Positions 39,701-49,385 are shown, counted from the stretch's first letter. The stretch is DNA of 64,000 nucleotides from Clostridia bacterium (GCA_017469445.1 JAFUGK010000002.1:62001-126000); one strand, 5' to 3'. The notes: generated from the letters alone by a model not told the origin. Numbers and translations: made by a program.

Positions 39701-40306
39701 ATAAGCTTTGGTTCAAAATTAAAAGTTAAACAAGGAGACCATGTAGAAAAAGGAGATCCAATTACAGAGGGGTCAATAAATCCAAATGATATACTTTTAA
39801 TAAAGGGACCAGATGGGGTTTATGATTACTTAATTTCTGAAGTACAAAAAGTATATAGAAACCAAGGTGTTGATATAAACGATAAACATATTGAAGTTAT
39901 TGGAAGACAAATGCTTAAGAAAGTAAGAATAGAAGATAGTGGAGATACGACAATGTTTGTTGGCTCATTAGTAGATATGTATGAATTCGAAGATGAGAAC
40001 AAGAAAATGGAAGCAGAAGGAAAGAAACCAGCAAAAGGAAAACGTGTACTACTAGGAATTACAAAGGCATCTCTTGCAACAGAAAGTTTCTTATCTGCAG
40101 CATCATTCCAAGAGACAACAAGAGTATTAACAGATGCAGCAATAAAAGGAAAAGTAGATCCATTATTAGGACTAAAGGAAAACGTAATCATAGGAAAATT
40201 AATACCTGCAGGAACAGGAATGCAAATATACAAAAATGTACATATTAGTACAGAAAATACAGAATCAGAAGGAAATAGCGAAGAAGCAGTTCCAGTAGCA
40301 GAATAA
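36764..40306 (+). CDS. rpoC: RNA polymerase beta' subunit RpoC
   Basis: 1180 residues. The N-terminal zinc finger has four Cys ([15 protein letters not shown]). The catalytic Mg motif NADFDGDQM lies near residue 448. The bridge-helix and trigger-loop region ([20 protein letters not shown] and [20 protein letters not shown]) is intact, as is the second zinc site ([13 protein letters not shown]). Starts at GTG after AAGGGGG. The 114-base gap from rpoB has no gene. It ends in a Ser/Glu-rich tail before a strong terminator. No CGG codon is used. Confidence 0.98.
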   Translation: MDELEIFDKIKIGLASDEKIREWSKGEVKKPETINYRTLKPEKDGLFCEKIFGPTKDWECHCGKYKRVRYKGIVCDRCGVEVTKSKVRRERMGHIELAAPVAHIWYFKGIPSRIALMLDISPRGLEKVIYFSAYIVTDKGTSGLTKCQILTEKEFVEAREKYGKDSFKAEMGAEALKKLLAEIDIEKLSASLKKELAKASEQKKVKLIKRLDTVESFRLSGNRPEWMIMGVIPVIPPELRPMVQLDGGRFATSDLNDLYRRVINRNNRLKRLLELGAPEIIVRNEKRMLQESVDALIDNSRRTRPVTGAGNRALKSLSDMLKGKQGRFRQNLLGKRVDYSGRSVIVVGPELKIYQCGLPKEMAVELFKPFVMKELVARGIAHNIKNAKRMVEKLRPEVWDILEDVIKDHPVMLNRAPTLHRLGIQAFQPILVEGRAIKLHPLVCTAFNADFDGDQMAIHVPLSPEAQAEARYLMLSVNNLLKPQDGKPVTVPTQDMILGSYYLTMQIDGEKGEGMYFKDPEEALMAYQNGDVGLHAKVKIRMFKKLEDGTTKQGTIESTVGRLIYNEGIPQNLGFVDRTKPENEFKLEIDFPVIKKNLGTIIAKCINANGLSVTAEVLDYIKATGYKYSTKGAITVSVADVAVPEAKKKILEEAEKKKDEILKQYKRGLITEEERYNEVIKVWEGVTDEVTEAMKDNFDELNPIYMMAQSGARGNMNQLRQIAGMRGLMANTSGKAVEIPIKSCFREGLDVLEYFISSHGARKGLADTALRTADSGYLTRRLVDVSQDIIVREEDCGTTEGIEITDIKDGNQIIEPLHERLVGRYLVEPIVHPETGEVIADTETLLTDDLASKIVEAGFTKVKVRSSLACRSKHGVCCKCYGMGLATRKEVKIGEAVGIIAAQSIGEPGTQLTMRTFHTGGVAGGDITQGLPRVEELFEARKPKGLAVITEIAGEVSIADNKKRKEVTITGDGEAKVYTISFGSKLKVKQGDHVEKGDPITEGSINPNDILLIKGPDGVYDYLISEVQKVYRNQGVDINDKHIEVIGRQMLKKVRIEDSGDTTMFVGSLVDMYEFEDENKKMEAEGKKPAKGKRVLLGITKASLATESFLSAASFQETTRVLTDAAIKGKVDPLLGLKENVIIGKLIPAGTGMQIYKNVHISTENTESEGNSEEAVPVAE

Positions 40307-40309
40307 TAA

Positions 40310-40340
40310 TTGAAAGGGCGACCAAGTGTCGTCCTTTCAA
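40310..40340 (+). terminator. rpoBC terminator
   Basis: TTGAAAGGGCGAC, short loop, GTCGTCCTTTCAA. Stable hairpin right after rpoC, with only a weak T-run. Confidence 0.75.
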
Positions 40341-40360
40341 TATATAAAAAATATTAGGGA

Positions 40361-40407
40361 CCACATATTTACATAAGATTGAAAATTATGTAAATATGTG
40401 GTATAAT
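40361..40407 (+). promoter_or_regulatory. Promoter with 16-bp inverted repeat for the 40447 gene
   Basis: CCACATATTTACATAA (40361-40376) is exactly complementary to TTATGTAAATATGTGG (40386-40401). TTGAAA (40379-40384), 17-base spacer and TATAAT (40402-40407) form the promoter, so the repeat straddles the -35 box and abuts the -10. It looks like an operator for a dimeric repressor. Confidence 0.6.
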
Positions 40408-40446
40408 ATTATCATACTAAATTTTTATGCTTAGGAGGATATTTTT

Positions 40447-40872
40447 ATGAGCACAAAGACTACAATTAAGCAGGAAGGATCTTCATTTGTAATACGGCGG
40501 AATATGAGAATTTACCGCCCCAATAATTTTGTGCGAAAGGTGAGAACTTTAACAAGTCAAGGTGTTCTAAAAATTCAAGAGCTAAAACAGAAAAAAGTAC
40601 AGGTAAAAAGACTTAAGTATTACCTTAAGAAAAGAATTTTAAAAACAGAAAAAGTAACCCAAAATAGGCTCTGTGGAGTTTTCTGGGAGAAAGAACTTAG
40701 AAACCGAGGAGGAGGAGAAATTTACCTACTTGGATACGAGTGGGTACCAACTAGGCAAGAAATGAATTGGTGGAAAAATTTTAACTCCAATAGGGTTAAG
40801 TTGGAATACACCCAAGAAGAATTAGAAATTCGCCGAATTATAAGGGAATGGGAGGAAGAACGTAATAAATAA
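40447..40872 (+). CDS. Unrecognised basic protein, compositional outlier with CGG CGG
   Basis: A 141-residue, very basic protein that I cannot assign. The N-terminal half is Arg/Lys-rich (VIRRNMRIYRPNNFVRKVR, KQKKVQVKRLKYYLKKR); the C-terminal half has GGGEIYLLGYEWVPTR and a helical end LEIRRIIREWEEERNK. It could bind nucleic acid, judging only from charge. TAGGAGG precedes the ATG. Arginine is coded by CGG twice in a row (40495-40500), CGC and CGA, unlike host genes. A +1 shift at the first CGG would reach TGA within four codons, so the full frame needs CGG as a sense codon. It has its own promoter and terminator, like the 30362 gene. Confidence 0.7.
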   Translation: MSTKTTIKQEGSSFVIRRNMRIYRPNNFVRKVRTLTSQGVLKIQELKQKKVQVKRLKYYLKKRILKTEKVTQNRLCGVFWEKELRNRGGGEIYLLGYEWVPTRQEMNWWKNFNSNRVKLEYTQEELEIRRIIREWEEERNK

Positions 40873-40889
40873 AATATCCTGATAAAAGG

Positions 40890-40921
40890 AAAGAGGAACT
40901 TCGTATTCAAAGTTCCTCTTT
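40890..40921 (+). terminator. Terminator after the 40447 gene
   Basis: AAAGAGGAACTT, eight-base loop, AAGTTCCTCTTT, T-rich tail. Confidence 0.85.
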
Positions 40922-40945
40922 TCTATGGTATAATAAATTAATACG

Positions 40946-41117
40946 GATTGACTATATTATATAATTAATTTTTCTTTAAAAGCACTCCATAGCAGGGTAA
41001 TAGCTGACCAGACGGGGACCCTTCCGAAGAAGAAGTTTCAAAGTCTGACAGCGCTTCGCGGGTCTTTGGGAACTGTCGGCATTTTAAATCAAAATTAATT
41101 ATATAATATAGTCAATC
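40946..41117. repeat. 172-bp AT-armed structured element, copy C
   Basis: Arms GATTGACTATATTATATAAT and the exact complement ending ATAGTCAATC. The inner stem reads GACAG (41047) with CTGTC (41073), where copy A has GGCAG with CTGCC: a compensatory G-C to A-T change. It lies 35 bases before trmB. Confidence 0.85.
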
Positions 41118-41151
41118 AAGAGAATTAATGCAAAGAATGGAGAAATGTTAA

Positions 41152-41802
41152 ATGAGAATTAGGCGTAAACCATGGGCAAGACCAGAATTAGAGGCTTGCG
41201 AGTATTTTATAGATAACCCAAAAGAATTAAAAAACAAATGGAGAAGCTATTTTAAAAATGATAATCCAATTTATTTAGAATTAGGATGCGGAAAAGGTGT
41301 GTTCATATCAGAAATAGCTTTTAAAAATCCTAATATAAATTATATTGCAATAGATATTAAAAGTGATGTATTAGGATATGCCAGAAGATATATTGAAAGC
41401 AAATATGCAGAAGAGGGAAGAAATGTGGAAAACGTATTGCTAACTGCATATAATATTGAACAAATTTTAGATATTTTTGGTGAAGAAGATAAAATTGATA
41501 GAATATACATAAATTTTTGTAATCCATGGCCAAAGGCAAAACACAAAAAAAGAAGATTGACACATACAAAGCAGCTTAATTTATATAAACAATTTTTAAA
41601 GCCAGAAGGAGAAATTTATTTTAAAACAGATGATGATGAATTATACCTAGCAACAATAAAGTATTTTGAAGAAAGCGGATTTACTATATTATCAAAAACA
41701 GATGATTTAAAAGAAGATGAGGATAATATATTAACAGAGCATGAGATAATGTTTAGAGGAAAAGGTATAAAAATTAAGCAAATTTTAGCTAAAATTAACT
41801 AA
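41152..41802 (+). CDS. trmB: tRNA (guanine-N7-)-methyltransferase TrmB
   Basis: A 216-residue SAM-dependent enzyme that makes m7G46 in tRNA. The SAM motif YLELGCGKGVFI lies near residue 43, followed by NYIAIDIKSDV. The conserved NFCNPWPKAKHKKRRLTH supplies catalytic Asn/Pro and tRNA-binding residues, and YFKTDDDELY the later acidic motif. Full length for the family. The start codon follows GGAG weakly. The gene stands alone between two repeat elements. Confidence 0.95.
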   Translation: MRIRRKPWARPELEACEYFIDNPKELKNKWRSYFKNDNPIYLELGCGKGVFISEIAFKNPNINYIAIDIKSDVLGYARRYIESKYAEEGRNVENVLLTAYNIEQILDIFGEEDKIDRIYINFCNPWPKAKHKKRRLTHTKQLNLYKQFLKPEGEIYFKTDDDELYLATIKYFEESGFTILSKTDDLKEDEDNILTEHEIMFRGKGIKIKQILAKIN

Positions 41803-41817
41803 TTTACAAAATGAACT

Positions 41818-41985
41818 TTAATTTTAAGTAATAATAATATTTTTTGCTCCTTACTGGTTGGACTAATCATATAAGCGAATATAATAGAATTTCAAGATTA
41901 GAAAAATTAATCTGTCTAATCTGTATGAATTGGAGTCCTCCCAAACTGCGCGTCGCGACAAAATATTATTATTACTTAAAATTAT
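41818..41985. repeat. AT-armed structured element, TAAGTAATAATAATATTTT arms
   Basis: The left arm TTTTAAGTAATAATAATATT is matched by the complementary right arm (41960-41985). The 110-base core differs from the 172-bp family and contains TTGGACTAATC, TCTGTCTAATCTG and a GCGCGTCGCGAC hairpin. Same general architecture; a single full copy in the window. Confidence 0.7.
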
Positions 41986-42008
41986 AAGTGAGATATGTGC
42001 AATATTAT

Positions 42009-42193
42009 AAAAACAATTAATATATAAAATTTATGAAATGACGAATGTGCCGTGGAGTGTTTGTACAAATTCTTAAGATCTAGAAAGGGAGGAAGTGCGG
42101 AGGAGCGAGAGGCTCGCTTGCTATATCTTTAGAATTTGTAGAACACGTAGCAAGCCGAGGAAATTGAATAAATTTTATATATTAATTGTTTTT
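42009..42193. repeat. AT-armed palindromic element, CAATTAATATATAAAATTTAT arms, long form
   Basis: AAAAACAATTAATATATAAA and its right-hand complement define 25-base arms. The left part of the core (GAAATGACGAATGTGCCGTG, GGAGTGTTTGTACAAATTC) matches the reverse complement of 49304-49385. The rest holds GAGCGAGAGGCTCGC and a second block with TAGCAAGCCGAGG. It lies directly upstream of gdpP. Confidence 0.7.
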
Positions 42194-42270
42194 AATAAGA
42201 AAGATATTAAAGTCTTGACATTTCAGGCTTTAAAAGGTACAATATATGTTGTAAAAAAGGAGAAAAATAT

Positions 42271-44268
42271 ATGTCAAATAATAAAAAATTTTTAGATAAA
42301 ATTACATCTAAAACAAAAATATATTTATTTATAATATTAGTACTTATAATAATGCTATGCATTTATGAAAATAAATATATAATTCCATTGACTATTATAT
42401 ATATAATACTACTTGTATATACATTTTGGACAAATGGAAGAAAAAAAGATGAATTTTTTAAACACATACAAGAACTTACATTTGATGTGGATTCAGCAGC
42501 TAAAAATGCATTAATAAATTCACCTTTTCCAGTAATAATAGTAGAAACAGATGGAAATATAGTATGGAAAAATAATAAGTTTGTTAAAAGCTTTATAAAT
42601 ACCAATATTAATACATATTTAGAACAAATTATAAAAGAGATAAAACAATCTATTATAAACGAAAATAAGAAAACATTTATACAAAATATTGAAATAGAGG
42701 ATAAAACTTATCAAATAATAGGAGAATATGTTAGAAGTAAAGAAAATAAAAAGGGTGAAAAAATTCATACAATAACTCTTTATTTTGTAGATAATACATC
42801 TGAAAGTGAAATGTCTAAAAAGTATATGGATTCTAGAACTTGCGTAGGTTTAATCCTTATAGACAATTATGAGGAAATAGCACAAAGAATTTCTGCACAG
42901 GAACTTCCACAAATAATAGCTGCAGTTGAAAAACAAATATATGATTGGGCAAATAAAATTGAGGGATTAGTAATAAAAAAAGATAGAGATTCATTTGTAG
43001 TTATATTTGAAAAGAAATATTTAAGTCAGATTGAACAAGAAAAGTTTGATATATTAGATACGATTAAAGAAATCGAAACAAGTGAAAAAATGGCAATAAC
43101 ATTAAGCATTGCAGTATCTGAAGAAGGCGAAAATAATATAGAAAAATATAAAGCTTCTATGGCATCATTAGATATCGCATTAGGAAGAGGTGGAGATCAA
43201 GCTGTTCTTAAGAAAGATGGAAATTATGTGTTCTTTGGTGGACGTAGCCAGGAAGTAGAGAAAAGAACAAAGGTTAAAGCTAGAATTATAGCACATGCAT
43301 TAGAAGAATTAGTTACAGAATCAAAAAATGTAATGATTATGGGACACGTAAATGGTGACATTGATTCAATGGGCGCTAGCCTTGGAATGTACAGATTTGC
43401 AAGAAATTTGGGGAAAGAAGCATATGTTGTAAGCCAAACTTCAGATATAACACTTGCAGGTTTTATGGAAAATCTAAAAAGTGAACCAGAATATCAAACA
43501 GCAATTATTGATAAAAACGAGGCTTTATCAAAAATAGATTCAGAAACATTGCTAATAATAGTAGATACACATAAAAAGAACTATGTAGAAGTGCCAGAAT
43601 TGTTAGATGAAACTGAAAAGATAGTAATAATAGATCATCATAGGAAGAGTACAGATGCAATAGAAAATGCTTCTCTATTATTCCATGAAGTGTATGCATC
43701 TTCTGCTGCAGAGTTAGTAATAGAAATTTTACAATATGCTACACAAGATATTGAACTTACAAGCTATGAAGTAGAAGCTTTATATGGTGGAATTATGGTA
43801 GATACAAAAGACTTTACTTTTAAAACAGGTGTAAGGACTTTTGAAGCGGCAGCATATTTAAGAAAACTAGGAGTAGATATAATAAAAGTAAAGAAAATAT
43901 TCCAGATGGATTTAGAAAATTACAATATTATTTCAGATATTGTTAAAAATACAGAATTAATAAATGGAACAATTGGAATTGCGACATATGATGAAATAAA
44001 TAAAAATGCAGGAATTATATGTGCCAAAGCAGCAGACGAATTATTAACAATAAGCGATATTACAGCATCTTTTGTTATAGGAAATGATGGAAACAAAACA
44101 TTTATCAGTGGACGCTCAGTTGGAGACATTAATGTTCAATTAATACTAGAAAAAATGGGCGGTGGTGGACATATAACTGTTGCGGGAGCTCAAATAGAAG
44201 AAATGTCTATACAAGATGCTAAAAATCTAGTGATTGAGAAGATAGAAGAGTATTTGAAAGAAGGATGA
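42271..44268 (+). CDS. gdpP: Cyclic-di-AMP phosphodiesterase GdpP (YybT)
   Basis: A 665-residue membrane protein that degrades c-di-AMP. Two N-terminal helices (residues 14-50) are followed by a PAS-like domain, then a degenerate GGDEF domain (about 180-300). The DHH phosphodiesterase domain begins MGHVNGDIDSMGASLG near residue 358 and includes IVDTHKK and IIDHHR; DHHA1 ends MGGGGHITVAGAQ. GGAG precedes the ATG. It is followed by rplI after six bases and dnaB, the usual Firmicutes order, suggesting one operon. Confidence 0.95.
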   Translation: MSNNKKFLDKITSKTKIYLFIILVLIIMLCIYENKYIIPLTIIYIILLVYTFWTNGRKKDEFFKHIQELTFDVDSAAKNALINSPFPVIIVETDGNIVWKNNKFVKSFINTNINTYLEQIIKEIKQSIINENKKTFIQNIEIEDKTYQIIGEYVRSKENKKGEKIHTITLYFVDNTSESEMSKKYMDSRTCVGLILIDNYEEIAQRISAQELPQIIAAVEKQIYDWANKIEGLVIKKDRDSFVVIFEKKYLSQIEQEKFDILDTIKEIETSEKMAITLSIAVSEEGENNIEKYKASMASLDIALGRGGDQAVLKKDGNYVFFGGRSQEVEKRTKVKARIIAHALEELVTESKNVMIMGHVNGDIDSMGASLGMYRFARNLGKEAYVVSQTSDITLAGFMENLKSEPEYQTAIIDKNEALSKIDSETLLIIVDTHKKNYVEVPELLDETEKIVIIDHHRKSTDAIENASLLFHEVYASSAAELVIEILQYATQDIELTSYEVEALYGGIMVDTKDFTFKTGVRTFEAAAYLRKLGVDIIKVKKIFQMDLENYNIISDIVKNTELINGTIGIATYDEINKNAGIICAKAADELLTISDITASFVIGNDGNKTFISGRSVGDINVQLILEKMGGGGHITVAGAQIEEMSIQDAKNLVIEKIEEYLKEG

Positions 44269-44274
44269 TTTGGT

Positions 44275-44721
44275 ATGAAAGTTATTTTATTAGCTGATAT
44301 TAAAGGTGTGGGAAAGAAAGATCAAGTTATTAATGCAAGTGATGGTTATGCAAGAAATTTCTTATTTCCTAAAAAATTAGCAGTACCAGCAGATGCTGGA
44401 AATATGGGAAGATTAAATAATAAAAAGGCATCAGAATCTCATAAAAAGGAATTAGAAATAAGTGAAGCTAAAAAAATAGCAGAGCAGCTTGGAAAAATAG
44501 AATTAATAATAAAAGTAAAAGCAGGAGAGAATGGAAAAATTTTTGGTGGAGTTACAAATAAAGAAATATCAGAAGAATTAAAAAAATCTCACAATATAGA
44601 TGTGGATAAAAAGAAGATACAATTAAAAGAAAATATAAAGAATTTAGGTAGATATAATATTGATGTTAAGCTATATGAAGGAGTTGTAGCAAAATTAACT
44701 GTTGAAGTTAAAGCAATTTAA
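44275..44721 (+). CDS. rplI: 50S ribosomal protein L9
   Basis: 148 residues, full length. The N-terminal L9 signature (MKVILLADIKGVGKKDQVI, DGYARNFLFPKKLA) binds 23S rRNA. A long connecting helix follows, then the C-terminal domain (GKIFGGVTNKEISEEL). The gene starts six bases after gdpP, within AGGATGATTTGG, so translation is likely coupled. Confidence 0.97.
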   Translation: MKVILLADIKGVGKKDQVINASDGYARNFLFPKKLAVPADAGNMGRLNNKKASESHKKELEISEAKKIAEQLGKIELIIKVKAGENGKIFGGVTNKEISEELKKSHNIDVDKKKIQLKENIKNLGRYNIDVKLYEGVVAKLTVEVKAI

Positions 44722-44799
44722 ATCTTGGCTTGAAAAAATACAAATAAGATTTGAAACAAATATATATTAAAAAATTTTAAAGTTTAGTTAGGAGTAGAA

Positions 44800-46134
44800 A
44801 TGGAAGGAAGAGTACCCCCACACGACATAGAAGCTGAGCAAGCTGTGCTAGGAAGTATGCTAACAGATAAAGATGCGGTAATATCAGCAATAGAAGTAAT
44901 AAAATCAGACGATTTTTATAGAGAAGATCATAAGGCAATATTCGAAGCAATTGAAAGTTTATATAATAGAGGAGAACCAATTGATATAATAACAGTAAAA
45001 TCTGAGTTAACAGCAAATGGAAAACTTGCAAATGTAGGAGGACTAGAATATCTTGCTGCTTTACCTGAAAAGGTTCCAACAACTGCAAATGCAGAACAAT
45101 ATATAAGTATTGTTGAAGAAAAAGCAATGCTTAGAAGCTTAATAAAAACAGCAAATGAAATGATAACACTTGGATATTCTGAGGAAGAAGAAGTAGATTC
45201 TATAATGGATATGGCAGAAAAAAAAGTGTTTGATATTTTAAAATCTAGAAATCAAAAAGGGTACACCCCTATAAAAGATGTATTAGTTGAGACTTTTGCA
45301 GAAATTGAAAGATTATATAATAAAGAAGGCGTTGTAACAGGAGTACCAACAGGATTTGCAGAATTAGACTATAAAACAGCAGGACTTCATAATTCGGATT
45401 TAGTACTAGTTGCAGCAAGGCCAGCAATGGGTAAATCAGCATTTGTAATTAATATTGCAACACATGCTGCAATAAAATCAAATGTACCTGTAATAATATT
45501 TAATTTAGAAATGTCTAAAGAGCAAGTTGCTAATAGAATATTATGTAGCGAAGCTATGGTAGATAGTCAAAAAGTTAGAACAGGAAAAATAGAAGAAGCT
45601 GATTGGGAAAAACTTGCATCAGCACTAGGACCAATTTCGGAAGCCCCAATTTACATAGATGATACGCCAGGTATTTCAATTTCAGAAATAAGAGCAAAGT
45701 GTAGAAAATTAAAATTAGAAAAAAATATAGGACTTGTAATAATAGATTATTTGCAATTGGTTTCTGCAAGTGGTAAGAAAAATTCAAGTCGTGAGCAAGA
45801 AATTTCTGAAATAAGTAGGTCTTTAAAAATTCTTGCTAAAGAGTTAAATGTTCCAGTAATAGCACTATCTCAGCTATCTAGAGCACCTGAACAGAGAAAA
45901 GAAGACCACAGGCCAATGCTTTCAGATTTAAGAGAATCTGGAGCAATCGAGCAAGATGCAGATATAGTTATGTTTTTATATAGAGATGATTATTATAACG
46001 AAAATTCTGAAGAAAGAAATATAGCAGAAGTAATTATTGCAAAACACAGAGGAGGTTCAACTGGTACTGTAAAACTAGCTTGGCTTGGTGATTATACTAA
46101 GTTTGCTAATTTGGAAAGAAGGTACAAGGAATAA
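44800..46134 (+). CDS. dnaB: Replicative DNA helicase DnaB
   Basis: A 444-residue hexameric helicase (DnaC in Bacillus naming). The N-terminal DnaB domain begins VPPHDIEAEQAVLGSML. The RecA-like core has Walker A ARPAMGKSAF near residue 205, Walker B LVIIDYLQL and the DLRESGAIEQDADIVMFLYR motif. GGAG lies ahead of the ATG. Its stop TAA overlaps the ATG of tilS by one base (46134), giving coupled translation. Confidence 0.97.
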   Translation: MEGRVPPHDIEAEQAVLGSMLTDKDAVISAIEVIKSDDFYREDHKAIFEAIESLYNRGEPIDIITVKSELTANGKLANVGGLEYLAALPEKVPTTANAEQYISIVEEKAMLRSLIKTANEMITLGYSEEEEVDSIMDMAEKKVFDILKSRNQKGYTPIKDVLVETFAEIERLYNKEGVVTGVPTGFAELDYKTAGLHNSDLVLVAARPAMGKSAFVINIATHAAIKSNVPVIIFNLEMSKEQVANRILCSEAMVDSQKVRTGKIEEADWEKLASALGPISEAPIYIDDTPGISISEIRAKCRKLKLEKNIGLVIIDYLQLVSASGKKNSSREQEISEISRSLKILAKELNVPVIALSQLSRAPEQRKEDHRPMLSDLRESGAIEQDADIVMFLYRDDYYNENSEERNIAEVIIAKHRGGSTGTVKLAWLGDYTKFANLERRYKE

Positions 46135-47142
46135 TGGCAGATTTAAAAGAAAAAGTAATTCAATTTATAAAAGAGTATGATATGGTTGAAAATCATGATA
46201 AAATAGTAGTTCGGTGTCTCTGGAGGCCCGGACTCTATTTGCCTTTTAGATATTCTAAGAAGGATTAGGGAAGAAAAAATATTAGATATTGAAATTTATG
46301 TAGCACACATAAATCATATGATACGTGAAAATGCTAAATTAGATGAGGAATATGTTAAAGAATATTGTAAAAAATATAATATAGAATTATTTATTAAGCA
46401 TGCTGAAATCAAAAAAATTGCAAATATCAATAAAAAGGGAATAGAAGAAACCGGCAGAAAAGTTAGATATGATTTTTTTGAAGATGTTATGAAAAATACA
46501 AATTCAAATAAAATTGCAATTGCACACAATAGTAATGATAATGCTGAAACAATGATAATGAATTTACTACGTGGAAGCGGAGTATCAGGATTAAAAGGTA
46601 TAGAACCTAAAAGGGATAATAAATATATAAGGCCACTAATAAAATGTTCAAGAGAAGAAATTGAAGAATACTGCAAATTGAATAATATTGAACCTAGAAT
46701 AGATGAAACAAATTTTGAAAATGAGTATACTAGAAATAAAATAAGAAATATTTGTATTCCATACATAAAAAAAGAGTTTAATCCTAATATTATTAATACT
46801 TTAAATAGACTATCAGATACAATAAGGGAAGAAGATGAATATGTATCTTTAAAGGTTGAAGAAACTTTTAAAAACATTTTAGAGGAAGAGCTAGAAGGTC
46901 AAATAGTATTAAATTTAAAAAAATACTTAGAATTGGAAAAAGTAATAAAGAAAAGAATAATTATATATGCTATTAATAGAATATTGGGAAATAGTAAGGA
47001 TTTACAAAAGATTAATATTGAAGACATAGTGGAAATGTGTGAAAAGAATATTGGAAATAAATTTATTATGCCAAATAAAAATGTAAAAGTAATGCTAAAG
47101 AATAAAAAAATATATTTTATAAAAAATAATCTTGAAATATAA
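46134..47142 (+). CDS. tilS: tRNA(Ile)-lysidine synthase TilS, one CGG +1 site
   Basis: TilS makes lysidine at C34 of tRNA-Ile(CAU), generally an essential reaction. Frame 0 from the ATG overlapping the dnaB stop gives DKIVV, then CGG at 46212 and a nonsense tail ending at TAG 46266. Skipping the C restores VVGVSGGPDSICLLDILRR, the PP-loop ATP site, and leads into IYVAHINHMIRENAK. The frame then stays open to TAA at 47142 with LLRGSGVSGLKGI intact. Corrected length is 336 codons, at the short end for TilS, with a reduced C-terminal domain. A start at 46318 would lack the ATP site, so a shifted single product is the only functional reading. ftsH follows, as in many Firmicutes, but hpt is missing between them. 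Confidence 0.88.
46212..46214 (+). other. Putative CGG +1 recoding site in tilS
   Basis: GTT CGG TGT: in-frame CGG as codon 27. GTT (C)GGT GTC gives Val-Gly-Val at the entry to the PP-loop SGGPDS. Confidence 0.85.
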
Positions 47143-47216
47143 ATTTAAATATGCTATATTTTAAATTGTAAAACTTTAAGAGTTTATGCTAAAGATACAA
47201 TAAGGAGGAAAATATT

Positions 47217-49019
47217 TTGAAAAGTGGATTAAAAACAATGGCTACATGGTTAATAATACTTATTATAGGAATGGCAGTATTAATTACCCTTGTAGATAAT
47301 GGAAACAGCAAATTAAGTTATTCAGATTTGATTATGAAAATAGAAAATGGAGAAGTATCTGAGATTGAGATTGAAGCAGATGGAAAAAAGGCTTTAGTAA
47401 CAGTAAAAGGAGAAACTGGAACAAAAGTTACAAATATTCCTAATATGGAAAGCTTTATGGACTATATTCAAAAAGATTTAGCAATAGGTAATTTTAAACT
47501 TACAGAAAAGCCACAATCTTTTGCAGTAACATTACTTCAATTATTATCACCATTTGGAATATTAATAATATTGTTATTATTCTGGTTCTTATTCTTAAAT
47601 AGCAATGCTCAAGGTGGTAATAAAACAATGTCTTTTGGAAAGAGCAAGGCTAGATTGGTAATTAATAACGATAAAAATAAGGTAACATTTGCAGATGTTG
47701 CAGGCGTAGATGAAGAAAAAGAAGAATTAGAAGAAATTGTAGAATTTTTAAAATCACCAAAGAAATTTACAGATATGGGTGCAAGAATACCAAAAGGTGT
47801 ACTACTTGTAGGACATCCAGGAACAGGTAAAACATTACTTGCAAAAGCAGTCGCAGGAGAGGCTGGAGTACCATTTTTTATAATAAGTGGTTCTGATTTC
47901 GTAGAAATGTTCGTTGGTGTTGGTGCTTCGAGGGTTAGAGATTTATTCGAGCAAGCAAAGAAAAATGCACCATGTATAATATTTATAGATGAAATTGATG
48001 CAGTAGGTCGCCAAAGAGGAGCAGGACTTGGTGGAGGACATGATGAAAGAGAACAAACATTAAATCAATTATTAGTTGAAATGGACGGATTTGGAACAAA
48101 TGAAGGAGTTATAGTGCTTGCTGCAACCAACAGACCAGATGTATTAGATAAAGCATTATTAAGGCCAGGAAGATTTGACAGACAAATAGTAGTTTCTGCA
48201 CCAGATGTTAAAGCAAGAGAACAAATTCTAGAAGTTCATGCAAGAAAGAAGAGAATATCTGAAGATATAGATTTAAAAACAATTGCTAAAAACACATCAG
48301 GATTTACAGGGGCAGACCTAGAGAATGTGCTAAATGAAGCTGCATTGCTTGCTGCTAGAAGAGATAGAAAAGAAATAAATATGCAAGATATAGAGGATGC
48401 AATGGTTAAAGTTACAATGGGACCTGAAAAGAAAACAAGGGTAAGAAGCGAAAAAGAGAACAAATTAGTTGCATATCACGAAGCAGGCCATGCTGTTGTA
48501 AGCAGATTTTTACCAACACAAGATGCTGTACATCAAATATCAATTGTACCAAGAGGTATGGCAGGTGGATACACTATGTATAGACCATCTGAAGACAAAA
48601 ACTTTATGTCTAAATCTGAAATGGAAGAAACTATTATATCTTTACTTGGTGGAAGAGTTTCAGAAGCATTAATATTAGACGATATTTCTACAGGAGCAAG
48701 CAACGATATTGAAAGAGCTACAAAGATAGCACGTGAAATGGTTACTAAATATGGTATGAGTGAAAGATTAGGAACAATTACATTTGGATCAGGTCAAGAA
48801 GAAGTATTCCTAGGTAGAGATTTTGCTCAACAAAGAAACTTCAGTGAAGAAACAGCAGGAATAATTGATGAAGAGGTTAAGAAAATCATAGATAGAGCAT
48901 ATAATGCTGCAAGACAGATATTGAATGAAAATATTGATAAACTTCATATTGTGGCTAGTATCTTGCTAGAAAAAGAGAAGATAGATGGAGAAGAATTTGA
49001 GGCAATATTTAATAACTAA
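47217..49019 (+). CDS. ftsH: ATP-dependent zinc metalloprotease FtsH
   Basis: A 600-residue membrane-bound AAA+ protease for quality control. Two helices (residues 7-25 and about 102-125) bracket a short extracellular region. Walker A reads GHPGTGKT near residue 199 (the family usually has GPPGTGKT), Walker [12 protein letters not shown], the second region of homology follows, and the zinc site HEAGH is near residue 420. Starts with TTG ten bases after AGGAGG. A terminator follows directly. Confidence 0.97.
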   Translation: MKSGLKTMATWLIILIIGMAVLITLVDNGNSKLSYSDLIMKIENGEVSEIEIEADGKKALVTVKGETGTKVTNIPNMESFMDYIQKDLAIGNFKLTEKPQSFAVTLLQLLSPFGILIILLLFWFLFLNSNAQGGNKTMSFGKSKARLVINNDKNKVTFADVAGVDEEKEELEEIVEFLKSPKKFTDMGARIPKGVLLVGHPGTGKTLLAKAVAGEAGVPFFIISGSDFVEMFVGVGASRVRDLFEQAKKNAPCIIFIDEIDAVGRQRGAGLGGGHDEREQTLNQLLVEMDGFGTNEGVIVLAATNRPDVLDKALLRPGRFDRQIVVSAPDVKAREQILEVHARKKRISEDIDLKTIAKNTSGFTGADLENVLNEAALLAARRDRKEINMQDIEDAMVKVTMGPEKKTRVRSEKENKLVAYHEAGHAVVSRFLPTQDAVHQISIVPRGMAGGYTMYRPSEDKNFMSKSEMEETIISLLGGRVSEALILDDISTGASNDIERATKIAREMVTKYGMSERLGTITFGSGQEEVFLGRDFAQQRNFSEETAGIIDEEVKKIIDRAYNAARQILNENIDKLHIVASILLEKEKIDGEEFEAIFNN

Positions 49020-49025
49020 AAAATA

Positions 49026-49052
49026 TAGAGTAGATTTTTAAAATCTACTCTA
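49026..49052. terminator. Terminator after ftsH
   Basis: TAGAGTAGATTTT / AAAATCTACTCTA hairpin. It overlaps the last codons of the opposite-strand gene at 49045. Confidence 0.8.
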
Positions 49053-49239
49053 TTCTTCTGCCTGAATCAGATTTGCAGAGCTTATCGTATTCCTTGCATT
49101 TTATTTTATATTCCATTTGTGCAGTCATATATTTATAATACATACAGGCTTGTTCGTATTGTGCTATAGGGTTAAACATGGGGTCTTTGTACATATCAAA
49201 ATTATCTCCATAAGTGCCATATTCTATATTTTTATCCAT
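49045..49239 (-). CDS. Small Tyr/Met/Cys-rich unknown protein
   Basis: A 64-residue soluble protein rich in Tyr, Met and Lys (NIEYGTYGDNFDMYKDPMF, YEQACMYYKYMTAQMEYK, CKEYDKLCKS). AGGAGG precedes the ATG by eight bases, which supports it as a gene. No family recognised. The Tyr/Met-rich, Asn/Pro-poor make-up is loosely reminiscent of small spore-coat-associated proteins, but no motif proves it. Its 3' end overlaps the ftsH terminator. Confidence 0.65.
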   Translation of the reverse strand: MDKNIEYGTYGDNFDMYKDPMFNPIAQYEQACMYYKYMTAQMEYKIKCKEYDKLCKSDSGRRIE

Positions 49240-49303
49240 TTTATTCGCCTCCTGTTACAATATATGAAACGTACAAAATATTAGAACTATTAAAATAAAA
49301 GCG

Positions 49304-49385
49304 ATTAATATATAAATTTATGAAATGACGAATTTGCACAAACACTCCACGGCACATTCGTCATTTCATAAATTTTATATATAAC
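49304..49385. repeat. AT-armed palindromic element, short form
   Basis: Near-perfect palindrome: ATTTATGAAATGACGAAT and ATTCGTCATTTCATAAATT arms around ACAAACACTCCACGGCAC. The right half equals the reverse complement of the start of the long form at 42009, so both belong to one family. Confidence 0.75.

Noticed and set aside
42095-42295. Open frame of 66 codons before gdpP
   Set aside because: It lies inside a palindromic element and overlaps the gdpP start, with no family resemblance.
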